Below are positions 1 through 12,746 of a stretch of 46,464 nucleotides of DNA, in pieces; the first letter of the stretch is position 1; each line of letters opens with the position of its first letter. Position numbers and translations under genes: made by a program. The notes under the pieces were generated by a model. It ran no database searches. It was given only the letters and a program-made list of their open reading frames with translations, and was not told where the DNA came from. Origin of the DNA: Plantago elongata (taxonomy: Eukaryota; Streptophyta; Magnoliopsida; Lamiales; Plantaginaceae); contig JAYMSP010000582.1 in assembly GCA_036897095.1 (NCBI GenBank), positions 1 to 46,464 on the forward strand, in the 5' to 3' direction.

Positions 1-2281
1 AAAATAAGTCAAGTATATAGTTCTAGATATTTCTTTACAAGGCTTATCTATTTCATAACCTCTCAAGCCTTAATTATTAAGGTGAGTAATTACCTATTTT
101 AGTATAACCAAAGTCATTAAGTGTAAGATGTGTACTTTCTCCTAAAAGTAGTATTTCCAAGGTATTTATAATATTTATAAAAGAATACAAATTATTTTTT
201 TATATAAAAATTATAAATAGCTCTAGAGTGAGTATAACTATAGTATGTGTCTATTAACTGAGGAGGGGTATTTTAAGAGCTCTTAACTAGTGTGTTAGTA
301 TAAAGGTGCCTGTTTAACTTAGCACGCTTTTTCCTAAAGAAGGCTTAAGCTTTATAGTAGTAAACTAGGGAATAATAACATGTCTATAAGTCTAATCAGC
401 CTAGTTACTTTGTTAAAGATATAATAATATAGCGAGATTAAAATATATTTATTTCTTAACCAAAGGGTAAATAGACCTTTTACTATAGTACTTAGATATT
501 AAAAAGGGGTATTTATACTTTACGCAGTTTTATAATGAAAATATATTAAGAGCAACAAGTAACTTCCCCTTTCATAAAGTTAAGATAGAGGAAATTCCTA
601 GGAACACTGACTACTTTACTCTTTACTAGATAAAAAAATGCGCCCTTCTTTCTTAAGTTAGCGGGCTCCTTATCATATTTAATGTCATAATCAAGCCTGC
701 CCTTAAAATCTAAAAGGGAGGATGGAAAATAATCTTCTACATCTTCTATAGTATAAATAGAGGGTATAAGTAAAAGGATATAAAAAAAGCATTGCGTGTT
801 CATACATATACGCTATTACTCTATATAAGAGGCAGAGCTCCTTTAGGGCACTTATTACTTTAACAGCTTAAGGTTACACTAGTCTATATTACAGATACTA
901 GGGTGCTTAATTAATTACATATACCACCTTCGTAAGTCTTTATCGTGATGCTTTACCATTTATTTCTTTATTAAATTATTGTATAATTAAGTCTATTTAT
1001 AAACTTATTTCTTAATTACGTACTAAAACGTATCTCTAAAGGGTTTATAAATAAGATCTTATATTAAAATGAATGAAATACTTGACAATTAGACTAAACG
1101 CACTTGTCTTTAAAGCTGCTTCCTTGTATAAGAAAGTGTGTGAGTGTGAGATTATTGCTCTTTAAGAGTACTTGAGTAAGGAAAGACTCTTCTAGATTAG
1201 TGATATCATTAGTATAGGACTTCTTAATATCCTTCGTAATAGAGTTTATATCTTAGGCTCAGAAAGAATTATTAGTCCTTCTCTTCTAGCCCTTAGCTAG
1301 TTTATATACCTTTTTAAGCATACTTATTAAGCGCAAAATATTTGCTAAAGACTAAAGTGTATGCGTTTACCCTAATAGTTTCTTATTAAATTTAGATTAA
1401 ATTCTAGTTACATAGTAGAGCTTCTCTTTCTCTTATAAAATAGAGGAAGTACTCTAGTAGCATCTCTCTTCAGCACTCTTAACAAAAGATTGCGTTCTAT
1501 ATCCTTTCTATACATATTCCTATAATTATGTTTTACAACGCTTTTCCTTTTCTACAGTATACTTTCTAGAGAATATTAATGCATTTACCCTAGATACTTG
1601 TACATAGGGCAACTATTCTAGAATAATTATATGCATCCCATTTATTAAGACAAGATTCGCCTCTAGTAACATATACTCTTCAAGCATTTACCCTCTTTAA
1701 TTTAATAAGTACTCTGTCATAAGATTAGTTTACACATTTTATATTTATAAAAAATAATTACTATAATAAGTAAAGGCCTTAACATCTTACACTTGTATAG
1801 AAGGGAAAGTCTTATATTCTTAAAAAAGTATACTTGTGTTAATATAATGCTAAAAGGCCTAATTATTAGTATTATTAGTTATCTCCTCTATAAATCTAGT
1901 AGAGTACTTAGTAGGATATCTCTTCTTTCTTATAATTCTTAACAAATACAAGAGCTTCCTCTTAATGTCCTTTAAATAATGAAAGCTACTATACCTAATA
2001 CATCGAATGACTTACCCAATAATTGATGAAAGAGGAGAGACGTATTCTAAAAGGAAGCTTCTATATATAAAATTATATGGGAGAGTTACTTAAACACGTG
2101 TTGAATTATTTTAAAGAGGGAGTAATGCTCTTATACATGCCCTTGCCTAGTGCTTCTTAGAGAGCTCTAGTACTATAATATTATTTATTTAACATAAGTG
2201 AGTCTTTCTTACTTATATAATATTTCTCTCGGCACTTAATTAAGGAGAGGATGTTACAACACTCTCTTATAAGAATGACTT

Positions 2282-2438
2282 GGGGGTGTTTGGATGGGGA
2301 TTTGAATATACCCATTTGGTTCGATGAACAGTGATTTTGCCTAAAATACACTTAAAATACCCCACTCAAATGTCCATCCAAACACAATTTTCACCAAAAT
2401 CCATCCAAATGCCCACTCAAATGTCCATCCAAACAGCC
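2282..2438. mobile_element. MITE-like element with terminal inverted repeats, post-RIP
   Basis: A 157-bp non-autonomous DNA-transposon-like element. The left end starts with a G run followed by TGTTTGGATGG (2287-2297). The right end carries its reverse complement CCATCCAAACA (2425-2435), and similarity between the arms continues imperfectly for about 40 bp. A perfect 24-bp direct repeat occurs at 2361-2384 and 2412-2435, so the right arm is partly duplicated. ACTT at 2278-2281 and at 2439-2442 may be a 4-bp target-site duplication; such a short match could be chance. No open frame is present. The element is rich in CpA and TpG (about 29 together against 6 TpA by hand count), unlike the DNA around it. 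The superfamily is unresolved, because a 4-bp duplication does not settle it. Confidence 0.75.
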
Positions 2439-3618
2439 ACTTAGATATTTACTTTAAAGGGAGTACATATTTTATATCTTTTAAGGGCACAATTCCCTTT
2501 CTTTATTAATGTGGAAACATACTACATATTTCAAAGAAAGCCTTGCTTATCTATTACTACTTTCTATTGAATTAGTTAATAATATATCTTTAATTTATAA
2601 AAAGAGTATTAGGAGTATATCTTCCCTACAACCTATATAATCTTTGCTATATAAAGAAAGAAGTTATGCATCTCCCTCCATGAAATTATAAACTTTTAAG
2701 ATTACTACTTTGGGGTTTATCCTTTTAAGCATACAAATTTTGCAATAAATGAAGATATTTAGGAAAGAGGCAGTACTTAGATTAGCTAAAAGGGAGGCAA
2801 ATAACTAGTTTCTCTCTAAGAACTCTAGAGTTCATTTAGTTAAGTGAAGGTCACTAAAACTTCCCATATCTCTAATCTATGGTATAAGGGAAGGGGTACT
2901 ATATCTATGACTATTGTGCTAGGGCAATGAAGTCTTGTCAAGTAAAATTCTACAATAGAATTCTATAAGCTTAAGCAAACTATAAGTAAGAAGGTATAGT
3001 TGCTTAGCTAGAGTATCCTTCTTATCCTTAATATAGTTAGGTCTATATACGCTTATATGAAACTATATACTACTGAAGTAAACCCTCCATAGAAGAGAAT
3101 ATATTAAATAACTTACAAAGCATAGTTCTATTTTATAGACACTTTTGAGTATACTAAGGAGTTATGCCCCGCCTTACTACAAACTTATTCCATATTAAAG
3201 TACTTCATTATATACAATGATAAGTTTACATCTATTCTCTTATTTTCTCCTACTAGGATATAAAAAGCTTACTTATAAACAAATTATTAAGTACAAATAC
3301 AGCAATATATCCCCTATAGCAAGAGTACTTACATATTAAAGTGTTAGATAGAACAATGTATTTCAATTCTCTATAACATATGCTTTATCATAGGGATAAG
3401 TGACTAGCCTTATTAACAATTTCACAATACTTTAGGGTAGTACTTAGTGAATACCCTTATAAAATAGAGAGTGATCTTGTACTTTTTTATTAATAAATAT
3501 GCTAAAATACCACCTCCTTTAGTACTTAGTTACATGTAAAGGATTTATAGCGGTATAGGTTACTTAAGAAATTTACTTCATATTAAAGCATATTATATTA
3601 AAGAGGGGAGCTCCCTGC

Positions 3619-3672
3619 TCTCTTTATATTTATTTATTAAAAAGTTCTCTTTATATTTATTTATTAAAAAGT
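3619..3672. repeat. Perfect 27-bp tandem duplication
   Basis: Two identical 27-bp copies lie head to tail (3619-3645 and 3646-3672), each starting TCTCTTTATATTT and ending AAAAAGT. They are identical although the surrounding DNA is heavily mutated, so the duplication probably arose after most of the RIP-like mutation, for example by replication slippage. Confidence 0.9.
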
Positions 3673-3762
3673 TATTGAAGATAAAAGTTAGTATTTAGTG
3701 AGTCTTTAATTAAGGGTGAAATACCTTTGTTTTAACAGTGAACTCATAAAGTCTTGATTATA

Positions 3763-3790
3763 AAATATTCTAACATATATTAGAATATTT
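3763..3790. repeat. Perfect 11-bp hairpin
   Basis: An inverted repeat with an 11-bp perfect stem (AAATATTCTAA at 3763-3773 and its complement at 3780-3790) around a 6-base loop. It lies about 100 bp before the composition change at 3.89 kb. A chance AT-rich palindrome is possible. No terminator or protein-binding role is claimed. Confidence 0.6.
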
Positions 3791-3886
3791 GCTTCTTATA
3801 GAGAAGAGAGTATTACCCTGAGCGAGTCAAGATTTATTGAAAATGAAAAGAGTACTTTTTTTACACTTTAAACTATTATGATAAAG

Positions 3887-4043
3887 AGTTGCGGAAGCGT
3901 GCTCAAATATAGTATATAGTAATCAACAACATAGTAAGTACCAAGATAACCTTGAACTTGAAGTAGGTTGGGTTAAGAAGAGGGTTTCGTTCAAAGACTT
4001 GACCTAGCATCTTCTGACACGCGCTGAAAACAATCATGCAACA
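3887..4043 (+). mobile_element. Possible small solo LTR relic
   Basis: A 157-bp stretch of noticeably higher G+C begins AGTTGCGGAAGC and ends GCAACA. The last six bases are the reverse complement of TGTTGC, so the ends match a short LTR-type inverted repeat except for the first base (A instead of T). The ten-base word TTGCGGAAGC recurs in reverse complement at 38511-38520. The position is at the change from RIP-like to milder DNA, which suits an insertion edge. No target duplication, primer-binding site, polypurine tract or second LTR was found, so this is a weak call. Confidence 0.3.
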
Positions 4044-4429
4044 AACACCTGTATACTTATACTTCTATTATTATTTATGGCACGGATGCCTTTCTTAAAA
4101 AATTCTATTACTCTCATGCGATGTATTCTATAAGTCAAAAGGAGTACTCTTGCGTAGTTAAAAAAGGATTCTATAAGCAAGTAATTCTATAAAGAGAGTA
4201 TAATTACTAAATTTATTATTTTAGATACTAGATAACCTCCTTTTTCTAGAAGTATACGGTGTTCTGGCAGGTATTCTAACAATGCTCGCCCTAATATAAT
4301 AAATTCTACTATATTCGTTACGTAAATAGAAATTAGGTGTCAATATGGATTTTTATGAACTTTAGTGCTCGGTACTGTTAACTCATTTTGGTTAGACAAC
4401 AACTACTCTAGTAGTCTATAACTCTATCA

Positions 4430-4454
4430 AATGATTAAGTGTTTGGTAATCATT
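4430..4454. repeat. 8-bp hairpin
   Basis: AATGATTA at 4430-4437 is followed, after a 9-base loop, by its perfect complement at 4447-4454. It is short and may be chance. No function is inferred. Confidence 0.4.
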
Positions 4455-5566
4455 GCGTTTCCTTTCCTCTTTCTTAGTTAAGGCATTTAACAGCATGGTC
4501 GAATAAGCAGGTATTTCAGGTGTTCTTATTCATAAATTGGAGCTGTTTGTTATTCTTTTTTTATTTACTAGTTATTATATTCTTTATTATACAAATACTT
4601 ATTAGAATTCTTTATTAAAGAAGAACAGATGGAACTAAATGAACTCTTATTTATACAGAGACTTTAGCAACAGTTAGCAGAGCATAGTTTCTATACATGT
4701 AGCTATACTACTACACTGCCCACTATGTTTGTATGTTTACTCTAGCAAATCAAGTGCAAAGTATTTATAATGTTTACTCCTTTTGTATTATATCTTTTTA
4801 CCTTGTACTTTTTCCTCCTATATTAGCTACAATTTCTATTCATAATGTTTCACAAAACCAATACGTGTACTTAAGAAAGATCTAATTATAGTCCTAACAG
4901 CGAAGTTCTACTATGTTAGTGTTAGTAAAAATTTTCTTGTAATTTTTCACATATTTACTCATGGAATTGCTGGGGGATTTGACTCTCGCTTTTATAGATC
5001 TTCCCGTTCCCGTATACTATCTTTTGCTAAGAGATAGTACTCACTCTAAAATCTATCATAAGGAATACTGATTACTAGGAAAGTTTTCCCCCTTTGTTGC
5101 TACATTTATTAGTATGTTTTATTATACTCCACAGTAGAAGAAAGAATCATTTTTCATGCATTGCTTCTTCTATATTTCTTATAAATTTCCTTAATAAAGC
5201 ACGTAAAATTGAAATTGGTAGTTCTAGTTCTTAAACATTCCTTTAGACTTTTTTAGTAGTATTCCCTTCGGTAACTCTTTCTGGCCAGTTTTGGGATGCC
5301 TGTACTTAGTAAGTAAGTAGAAACAGCAACCAAGTGTGTTTATATAAGAGTTTGCTTTAACAAAGTAGTAGAATTTGATTCTAGTATTTATAATACCAGT
5401 TGCTTACTAAATTACTAATGAAATCTTGCTCGAATAGAGTTTTTAATGGGTTTAGCTATTAAGAGGTATATAATCTATACCTTGTTGTTTATGAAATATG
5501 AATAGATCTACTTACTAGTAAATGTACTTATTTTATTATTAGTAAAGAAAGGAAGTCTTTTAACAT

Positions 5567-5589
5567 TTTATTATAAAGATTATAATAAA
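5567..5589. repeat. 10-bp AT-only hairpin
   Basis: A perfect 10-bp stem (TTTATTATAA at 5567-5576, complement at 5580-5589) surrounds a 3-base loop. Such pure A/T palindromes are expected now and then in this composition. Confidence 0.4.
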
Positions 5590-8220
5590 GAAGTACTTCA
5601 TTAAGCTATCACGAAGGAGTTGCTTTATTGTACACTATAATAAATGGATAACTCTTGATTACTTAAAGTACTGAGAAATAGAACATGAGTCTATAACCAA
5701 GTAAAGAACTTATTATAGGATTTTTTCTTCAGTTTAATTAGAATACACAAAATGATACAATTACCCTTCTACCTATTTAGGTTTATAAGGTTTACTATAA
5801 CTAGGGCAGATTCTAATATTTCTTAAAGTTATACTAGCTATAGTAAGTCTATAAATAAAAGACTTTAACTTACTAATGAGTTCTTAATTTATATATCTTA
5901 GTGTTCTATACTTGTCAGGGCAATCTTGCTACACCTAGGTTGTTACTGTGTTCCTTTAATAACAAATATTAATTTATCTGAGTAAAAAGAATAACTAAAA
6001 GACATAGATATAACTAGAAAAGCATTTAGGGGTGTATTGTTTGTAAAGCACAGAAGTATAAGAATAGAGTATAGAATCCATCCGGAGCATAACAAATTAA
6101 TACTAAGCTTAGTCCAAAAAGAAAAGAGTATTACTTAAATTTAAGGTACTTAAGAGATTCATCTATGCTTCTAAATAGTATACACAAAAAGAAACATAAG
6201 AGATTTCTTTAGTATTTTATAGGCTCTAAACTCTATTATCTAATTTTATTAAGAGTTCATCCAGGTTAGGAGTCTTCATTCAAGTATATGGGTTGTTGCT
6301 ACCTAAAAAAATACTTAGAGTTAACAGCATCGAACACTTTACTTTATAAAAGTAAATTCTATCTTGAAAGTTAAGAAAAGATTAGAATTTGTTAGGACTA
6401 ACATTGTTCTAATATCCAAATCCCCAGGAAGCATACCATACTCAGAAGAAACCAATTACAGTTAGTTGCGGTGGAAGGGATCTTTACTTATCTTATTCTT
6501 CTTACTCTATTCTATACTTATTAAGTAAAGTATATCTAAATAAGGATGGGCCCTAGTTGTTCCTTAATATATATATATAATCCTATAACCTATTAAATAG
6601 GCTCAACTATATGATAGTATTTTCGAATCATCTTTATGTAGTATATTTACGGACATTTTACAAGAAAGAGTAGAAATTTGAGAGTTAAGAAATACCGTTA
6701 TTTGTTATTGGCCCCGTATACCTGTACTACTAGTTACTACTAATAAATAGAGGATAACCTAACAATCAACCAGGAAGTCAATAAGAGATAAAAACTAGAT
6801 TTAAGTAAGTTTCGAAAATAACTAATGGATTTATGTCAGTTCTTGTCTAGTAATACATCTAACATCTTTCTTCTAGGCAAAGTCTCTTATACAATAGTCG
6901 TTTTGTTGTACTAATCCTATCTTTAACTTCCTCCAATTATCCAATGTTAGAATATATTATCTATTTTTTATGTCTTCCCTTTCCCCCTATTTCTCCTTCA
7001 TGTACTTAATTTATTTAAGAGTCTTAACTATACAGGGTCTTCCTTCCTAACGTATACCTTGTATTAGGAAAGTTAGGGCTTACTTTTTCTTGCGCCTAAT
7101 TAAGATAGGAGTTATACTTCTCCCTTAGAGCCTTTTCTTTTCTATAAAGAGGTAGAGTGCTTCTTAATAATTACTTATAAATAATTCTCGGCTTAGATAG
7201 ATACATATTTTATAATTTACTAGAGAGCATACTACTTACTTTACTCTTTCTTTATCCAGTAAAAAATTTTAAACTTAATTATATATGTTGGTTGGTATAA
7301 ATACTTAGAGAAATAATCTAGTACACTTGTACACTACTTATATTCTATGATGATTTACTAATGCTTTTCTATTATAATAGACTTTGCACGCATATATATA
7401 TATAGAGGCATAGCACTCTTATTTATTAAAATATACTAGCTCTTTCTCTTAGTGCAGAAATAGAATTTTACTTCGAAGAACTTAATTATTTATGAAGTAT
7501 TATAAAATAGATATCCAGCACAATTTATTACTTAATGACTAGAAGAGTATTTACCCTTTTATAAAAATGCTACCTAATTATACATAAGTCTTAAGGGTGA
7601 AAGAGAGTCTTACCTAGTAAAGTACCTAAAGTATATTTTTACTAACCTATAAAATCTATGCGACTGTGCAAAAGGAATGGCTCTATAACTTAACAAAAGG
7701 TTACTTATGAGGTATCAGGAATACCTTCTTAAGGTATTTATTAAAGAGAGAATTCCCTAACTGTACTAACCATAGTAGATAAATATAGTACCTATTATTA
7801 AGTCTAGGAGCTTGTAGAGAATTCCAAAATACTTTAAAAGAATAGAATAAGGAGGATGTATTAAGAATGCTTTTCTAATATACCTTAAATATTTATATGA
7901 CATATGAGAAGGGTATTTTAACTATCCTTACTTACTAAGAAAGTGCATTACTGGCACTACTAGTAGTATAAAATCTTACCTAAGATTTAAGCCTATATAA
8001 ATAGATGCTTCTAGATATCTTTTCCAAAACAAATTACATAGTCCTTAAGCTATAACTCTTTATAGGTAGTGCAAGATACATTTTCATTATAGTTATATTA
8101 TTAGGAGTCCTTAATCCATTATATCTAGAGGAGGTCTATACTTATTAGAGAAATTATTAAGGTGTTTTACTAAAGCTAAAGCACTCTTATACTACAGAAA
8201 AGTTATATCTCTCTTGCTAA

Positions 8221-8281
8221 ATAGTTGCAAGATTACCCTCTCTAAGTGTTCCTTAATAAGGGTAATCTTGCACCCAACTAT
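8221..8281. repeat. Long imperfect inverted repeat
   Basis: The left arm at 8221-8239 and the right arm at 8259-8281 are complementary over 19 bases, with one 4-base gap: the right arm has extra bases after a perfect inner 14-bp stem TGCAAGATTACCCT. The loop is 19 bases. It could be a relic of a small palindromic element or the tip of an inverted transposon repeat. Its retained CpA steps stand out against the neighbourhood. Confidence 0.75.
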
Positions 8282-9194
8282 ATATAAATATAATTCGTAT
8301 TAAATTAAGGCAGGCTATATATCATAACTTAAGGATGTAAGTACTCTATCTCCTTGGTTATAGTATTTCTAAAGAGGTAAATTATAGTACACGAATATAT
8401 AAAGACTAAGGTACCATTATAATATAAGGGCAAGGGTATTTACCATGAATCCCATATTTATTTAAAATACTTTATTAAATAGCACGCTATATAGCAATAT
8501 ATAGTATTTAAGTATCTTAGGTACGAGCAGTATTCTACTAGTTTAAATAATAGCATAAGTACTCTTTTCCCTTTAGAGTTTATATAATACTTGAAAAGAG
8601 TTATGCTTACACAAACTATTATTCTTGTTAAGAGAGTAAGTTGCCCCCTCTTTATATTTATAATATACACTCTCTCCTCTATATTATCTTAGTAGATCAT
8701 AACACTAGAGTATTATAATTACAAATACTTAAGACATAAAAGAGAAACTAGTGTAACTCTCTTATAAATTTTTATAAATAGTTTAATATTTAATCGATTA
8801 TGCTTAGTTACCTTAATAGAAGAAACAGAGTTACTTATATTCCTAAGAATGTTACTTAATAATTAGCGCGTGCTTAAAACAAAAAATAATTCAAACACTT
8901 ATTTTTAATGATAGATGAAAGGGTAAGTACTACCTCTACATCTACTCATTAGCGTTACAAATAATTAGTTATAGGTAAGACTTATATAGAAACCTTTGTT
9001 AGGTAACTATACATATTTGATAGTACCTAAGTCTCTCCTTCTTCTATAGGATAAGTGTTCTTATGATAACTCAATTATAAAAGTAGGATAAATAAGACTT
9101 AATTCTTTATTTAAGGCAGTACAATAACAATATACTCTAGTACTCAGTCTATGTTTTGAGAATGAAAACTTATTAAAAATCTATAACATATAAA

Positions 9195-9213
9195 GAGAGG
9201 TAAACTACCTCTC
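9195..9213. repeat. 8-bp hairpin with 3-base loop
   Basis: GAGAGGTA (9195-9202) and TACCTCTC (9206-9213) form a perfect stem around AAC. Purine/pyrimidine words of this kind are common in the RIP-like blocks, so it may be coincidental. Confidence 0.5.
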
Positions 9214-12200
9214 CTTTATACTAGAAGAGAGTATGCGTATGCTTCTAATGTCCTTCATAATTATGTAACATATCTACTTCAGTTTACTAGAAATTTTTGG
9301 TTATAAAATAGTTAATAATTATAACTAATAGTTATCAAGTAGTATCTTTCTTAAGTAAGTTGATATTTCTAGAAAATATTGTTAGGGATAGTTTACCTAC
9401 CCTTTAAAAGAGACTATATTTACCGGTGATCTAAGAAGTGAGCTAAACTATATAGCATAACCCCTTGCTCGTTCTAGAAGAGTATGCTTGCCTAATACAT
9501 TAGGGCTCCTCTTTCCTTATAAGTTACTTAAGAAAGAAACCTTTCCATAAATAGAGTTGTGCTCTTTCTCGTTTACCTTTTCCCTTTAATAAATACGTAA
9601 GACTCTTTAGTTCATAAAGGAGCTTACTTAAATCTATACTAAAGTACTTGGGCATAAATATGGTAAATCCTATAAACTCTACAAAAGATGCGTATTCAAG
9701 AGTGTAATAGAAATCCCCTTAAGCCCCTCTTTAGTATGGCGATAAATCTTAGGAGAACGGAAAGACAGCACCTTAAGATAGTAAATAACACGCCTTCTTG
9801 TTAAGTAAAAAGGTAACACTCGAAATAGTCCTTTTTAAGTTATCCACCAAAATAATAGTAAGGGTAAATTTTAGGCTAAGTCACTCTTATTTTATAAAAA
9901 AAGAATAATTAAATTAATTAGTTTAAAGATACGGCTACTTGTAGGTCATAGGTGTACTCCTTTATTCTTTAATTTAAAGTATAATATATTTCATCATGCT
10001 TAAGGGTAGAATAATTCTAACTCTTTATAAAAAATAAGTTTTTACTAGAGCGTAAGAATTTAATAGTACTACATGCCTCTTAGAGAGCAAGCTATTTTAC
10101 ATAACATAATTATTAAAGCATAAAGATAAAGGGTATGAAAATAGAATAGGCCTAGAAGAAGGTCTTACCCAAGCACTCATTTATATTAAGGAGACTGCAA
10201 TATTTAAGTGATCTGGACATAAAGTGTAAGTTAGCCCTTCCTTAATCTATGCCACTATTTATATTATAAAGAGACACGTCTATAGTAAGTAATTTTATAA
10301 TTATTAAATAGAAGAGACTTTTTTTATAGATATACTGCATAGATTTTTATAAAGTAAAATTACCCCAATAGAGAACTACTTTTTTTTATTCCTTTAGATT
10401 GAAATATATTCTTTTTGTAGAGTTTGTTGAACACGAATAAATAAATAAATAGTAAGCTCGAGTAAAAATTTTACTAGAAAGAATCTATACACATAGTTAG
10501 AAAAAAGTTAATAAATACATTACTAAGTTTAGTTCGCAAAGCTAGAAAAAAGTATAAATATAAATGTAATCAAGGTACCCCTAGAAACAATTTTAAATTT
10601 AAGGAAAGTAAAAGAAAAACTTAGACTTAGGGCTAGTCTTTACATTATTCTATATACAAGGATATTCCTCACCAGTATGTATTTATGCCCTCCACTTTCT
10701 ATTTTTTTTATGTTCTATGCTAACTTTTTGAGAAGGAACTAAGGTATATAATTACAAGACGAACTACGTATGAACCTAAGATAATTTTTATTTTCCTTTA
10801 CAAAAAACATGCACTAAGGAACTACGGTGGTTCCCTAGCAGAAAATTATATAGTATTTAACTTCAACAAGAGAATAGTTAAAGCAGTAGGGTGTATAATT
10901 TATTTCTAGAATAGAAAAGGCTTCACTTAAGCATCAAAATATATTTGTGTAAGTGAGGAGAGCTTTTTATTACTAGGGGTCACTGGGATGAATTACTTTA
11001 TAGATAGATTAATAGAATAAATGAAAACTACTGGATGTTCTAAAATTCTACCCTGGAGCCGTAATACTTGTATCTTGTCTTTACTCTCTTTGTTACATAT
11101 TTATTAATTAGTAATTGTACTATTATAATCTTCGCGAGAACCTTAATAAAAGACATTATATTAAGTGTATACCCGGCAAAACGCATGCTAAGTAAACAAA
11201 ATAGACAGAGCAAAATTAACTCTATTTTATAAACATTAAAACATTTTATATATAAAGCATACAATAACATTTCTTGTTTTTTATTTCTAGGCCTTTTGTG
11301 GTTAGCCCAAAATAGTTTAGTTCCCTCCTTCAAACGTATATCTAATTTAAAAGTCACGTACTATAGATTCTCTCTAAGAAATGTTATGTGCATAAAGTAT
11401 TTTTCTCTATAATAAATAAGATATCTTCGCTTCCAAAATGTGATGTACTTCTAGTTATGTACTAAAGTATTCTTGAGAGACTTAGTAAAAGAAATCATTG
11501 TAAAATACAAACTTCTTTCTATAGTAGGCTGTGTTTCTTTCTTTAAATATGTTTGCTATAGACTATACAACATAAAATAATCCTACCGTTTAGATATTTT
11601 ATCTTATATTGTTTATTTTTACTGTTTATACAAAGTATTTCTTATAGAACCTAGTTATAAAGTAAATAGTTGTAAAGATAAAAGGTTATTCTAGAAAGAA
11701 AAGCATTTACAAAAATAGCGTACTGGGCCTATGCTTAATGCTTGTAATTTTTATTACTTCTATGAATAACATGGATGTTCACAACTTATTTAGAAGAGAA
11801 GTATATAGTGAATTTTACCGAACGGAAGCATGTACATTAGGTACTTATATTCGTGGTTATTAAACGCCTTCTATATTACAGGGCTCCCTGGGTTATTTAT
11901 TCTATATTATCTGAGTCTTAGGGATCTTCTTTATTATGCGTTGTCTGTATTTATGCCTACAAGCTCTTTTACTTACGCATTACGCGTAGTATAATCCTAG
12001 CACGTTTCGAGTAACCTATACTTTACACTACACGGAAATGAAATTTTATATACACAAGTAGTAATTGAGTAAGGAATTCTAAAAACGGGATAGTAAGACA
12101 AGAAAATGATATAGAAGAGTTAGTAAGATCAGAGAGTGTGAATAATGCCGAGACATACCATACCCCAATTTACGTGAAAGCTTTTAAAAATAAAATATAC

Positions 12201-12730
12201 ATACGATACGTAACACAACAAAAAAACGAAACGTTATTTATGGCTTTACTTATAAAGCAGTGCTTTGGGATTGGAATTTTATATAGATTATTTGGTGTAA
12301 TCCTTTTCTAAACCTAAGGACTTAAATTGAATGGATTTCTAACCCTAGTATGTAAATCAGTACATAAATTGGATACATGGTGCGGGAATACTATTAAGTA
12401 GGGTAACTAATAGTTAGTACAATATAAAATATAAGTATCCTATCTTCTTAATGGTTCTCACAAGGGTTTTTGTTATTTCTCAAATACTTCTTTCCTTAAT
12501 TTCTAGATGATCCACATATAAAGTTTATTAAGGAAGTATAGATGATAACGCAGTATAACATACATATGGAAAGAGGGATGCATAGGTTTTCTGTAGTAGT
12601 ACTTGGTTTCTGGATTAGTTATATAGAAACAGCTCTAAGATATAATATAAATAGTTTATACTAACTATTCTAACTTCTAGCTATCTGTGTTTAATGAATA
12701 CAAAAATACTTGATTGTATACCCACTGACT

Positions 12731-12746
12731 TATATATATATATATA
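12731..12746. repeat. (TA)8 microsatellite
   Basis: Eight uninterrupted TA units. A similar run of six lies at 13264-13275. These are simple-sequence repeats expected to vary in length. Confidence 0.9.

Larger units (their letters stand above)
1..3886. other. AT-rich RIP-like block 1, no gene
   Basis: Strongly TpA-rich DNA with few CpA or TpG steps and very frequent TAA/TAG in all frames, the pattern left by repeat-induced point mutation (CpA to TpA on either strand). No gene or RNA was recognised. An 85-codon minus-strand frame at 546-803 is the longest open frame and is treated as uncertain. The block contains the MITE-like element at 2282-2438, a 27-bp tandem duplication and a hairpin. 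The right edge is set where composition becomes milder, at the LTR-like sequence. The parent transposon family cannot be read. Confidence 0.7.
4044..6990. other. Mildly AT-rich block, no gene
   Basis: Mixed composition with more CpA and TpG than the flanking blocks, although parts near 5.5-5.9 kb again look RIP-like. No open frame of note, no RNA gene and no recognisable protein motif were seen on either strand. Small inverted repeats occur at 4430-4454 and 5567-5589. The block ends in a pyrimidine-rich stretch at about 6965-7000, after which the TpA-rich pattern returns. Confidence 0.55.
6991..10424. other. AT-rich RIP-like block 2, no gene
   Basis: About 3.4 kb of TpA-rich, CpA-poor DNA saturated with stop codons, in the same style as block 1. 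The only open frame above 60 codons is a low-complexity minus-strand frame at 8458-8670 that I regard as chance. A long imperfect inverted repeat (8221-8281) and a short hairpin (9195-9213) are present. The right edge falls near TGTTGAAC at 10425-10432. The size would suit a damaged transposon, but no LTR pair, terminal repeat or coding motif could be read. Confidence 0.65.

Noticed and set aside
8458..8670. 70-codon minus-strand frame
   Set aside because: Low-complexity I/L/Y/K-rich frame inside a RIP-like block.
11040..11357. 105-codon minus-strand ATG frame
   Set aside because: Basic and hydrophobic low-information sequence with no recognised motif, no local G+C rise and no neighbouring gene. 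Consistent with chance in 12 kb of mild AT-rich DNA.
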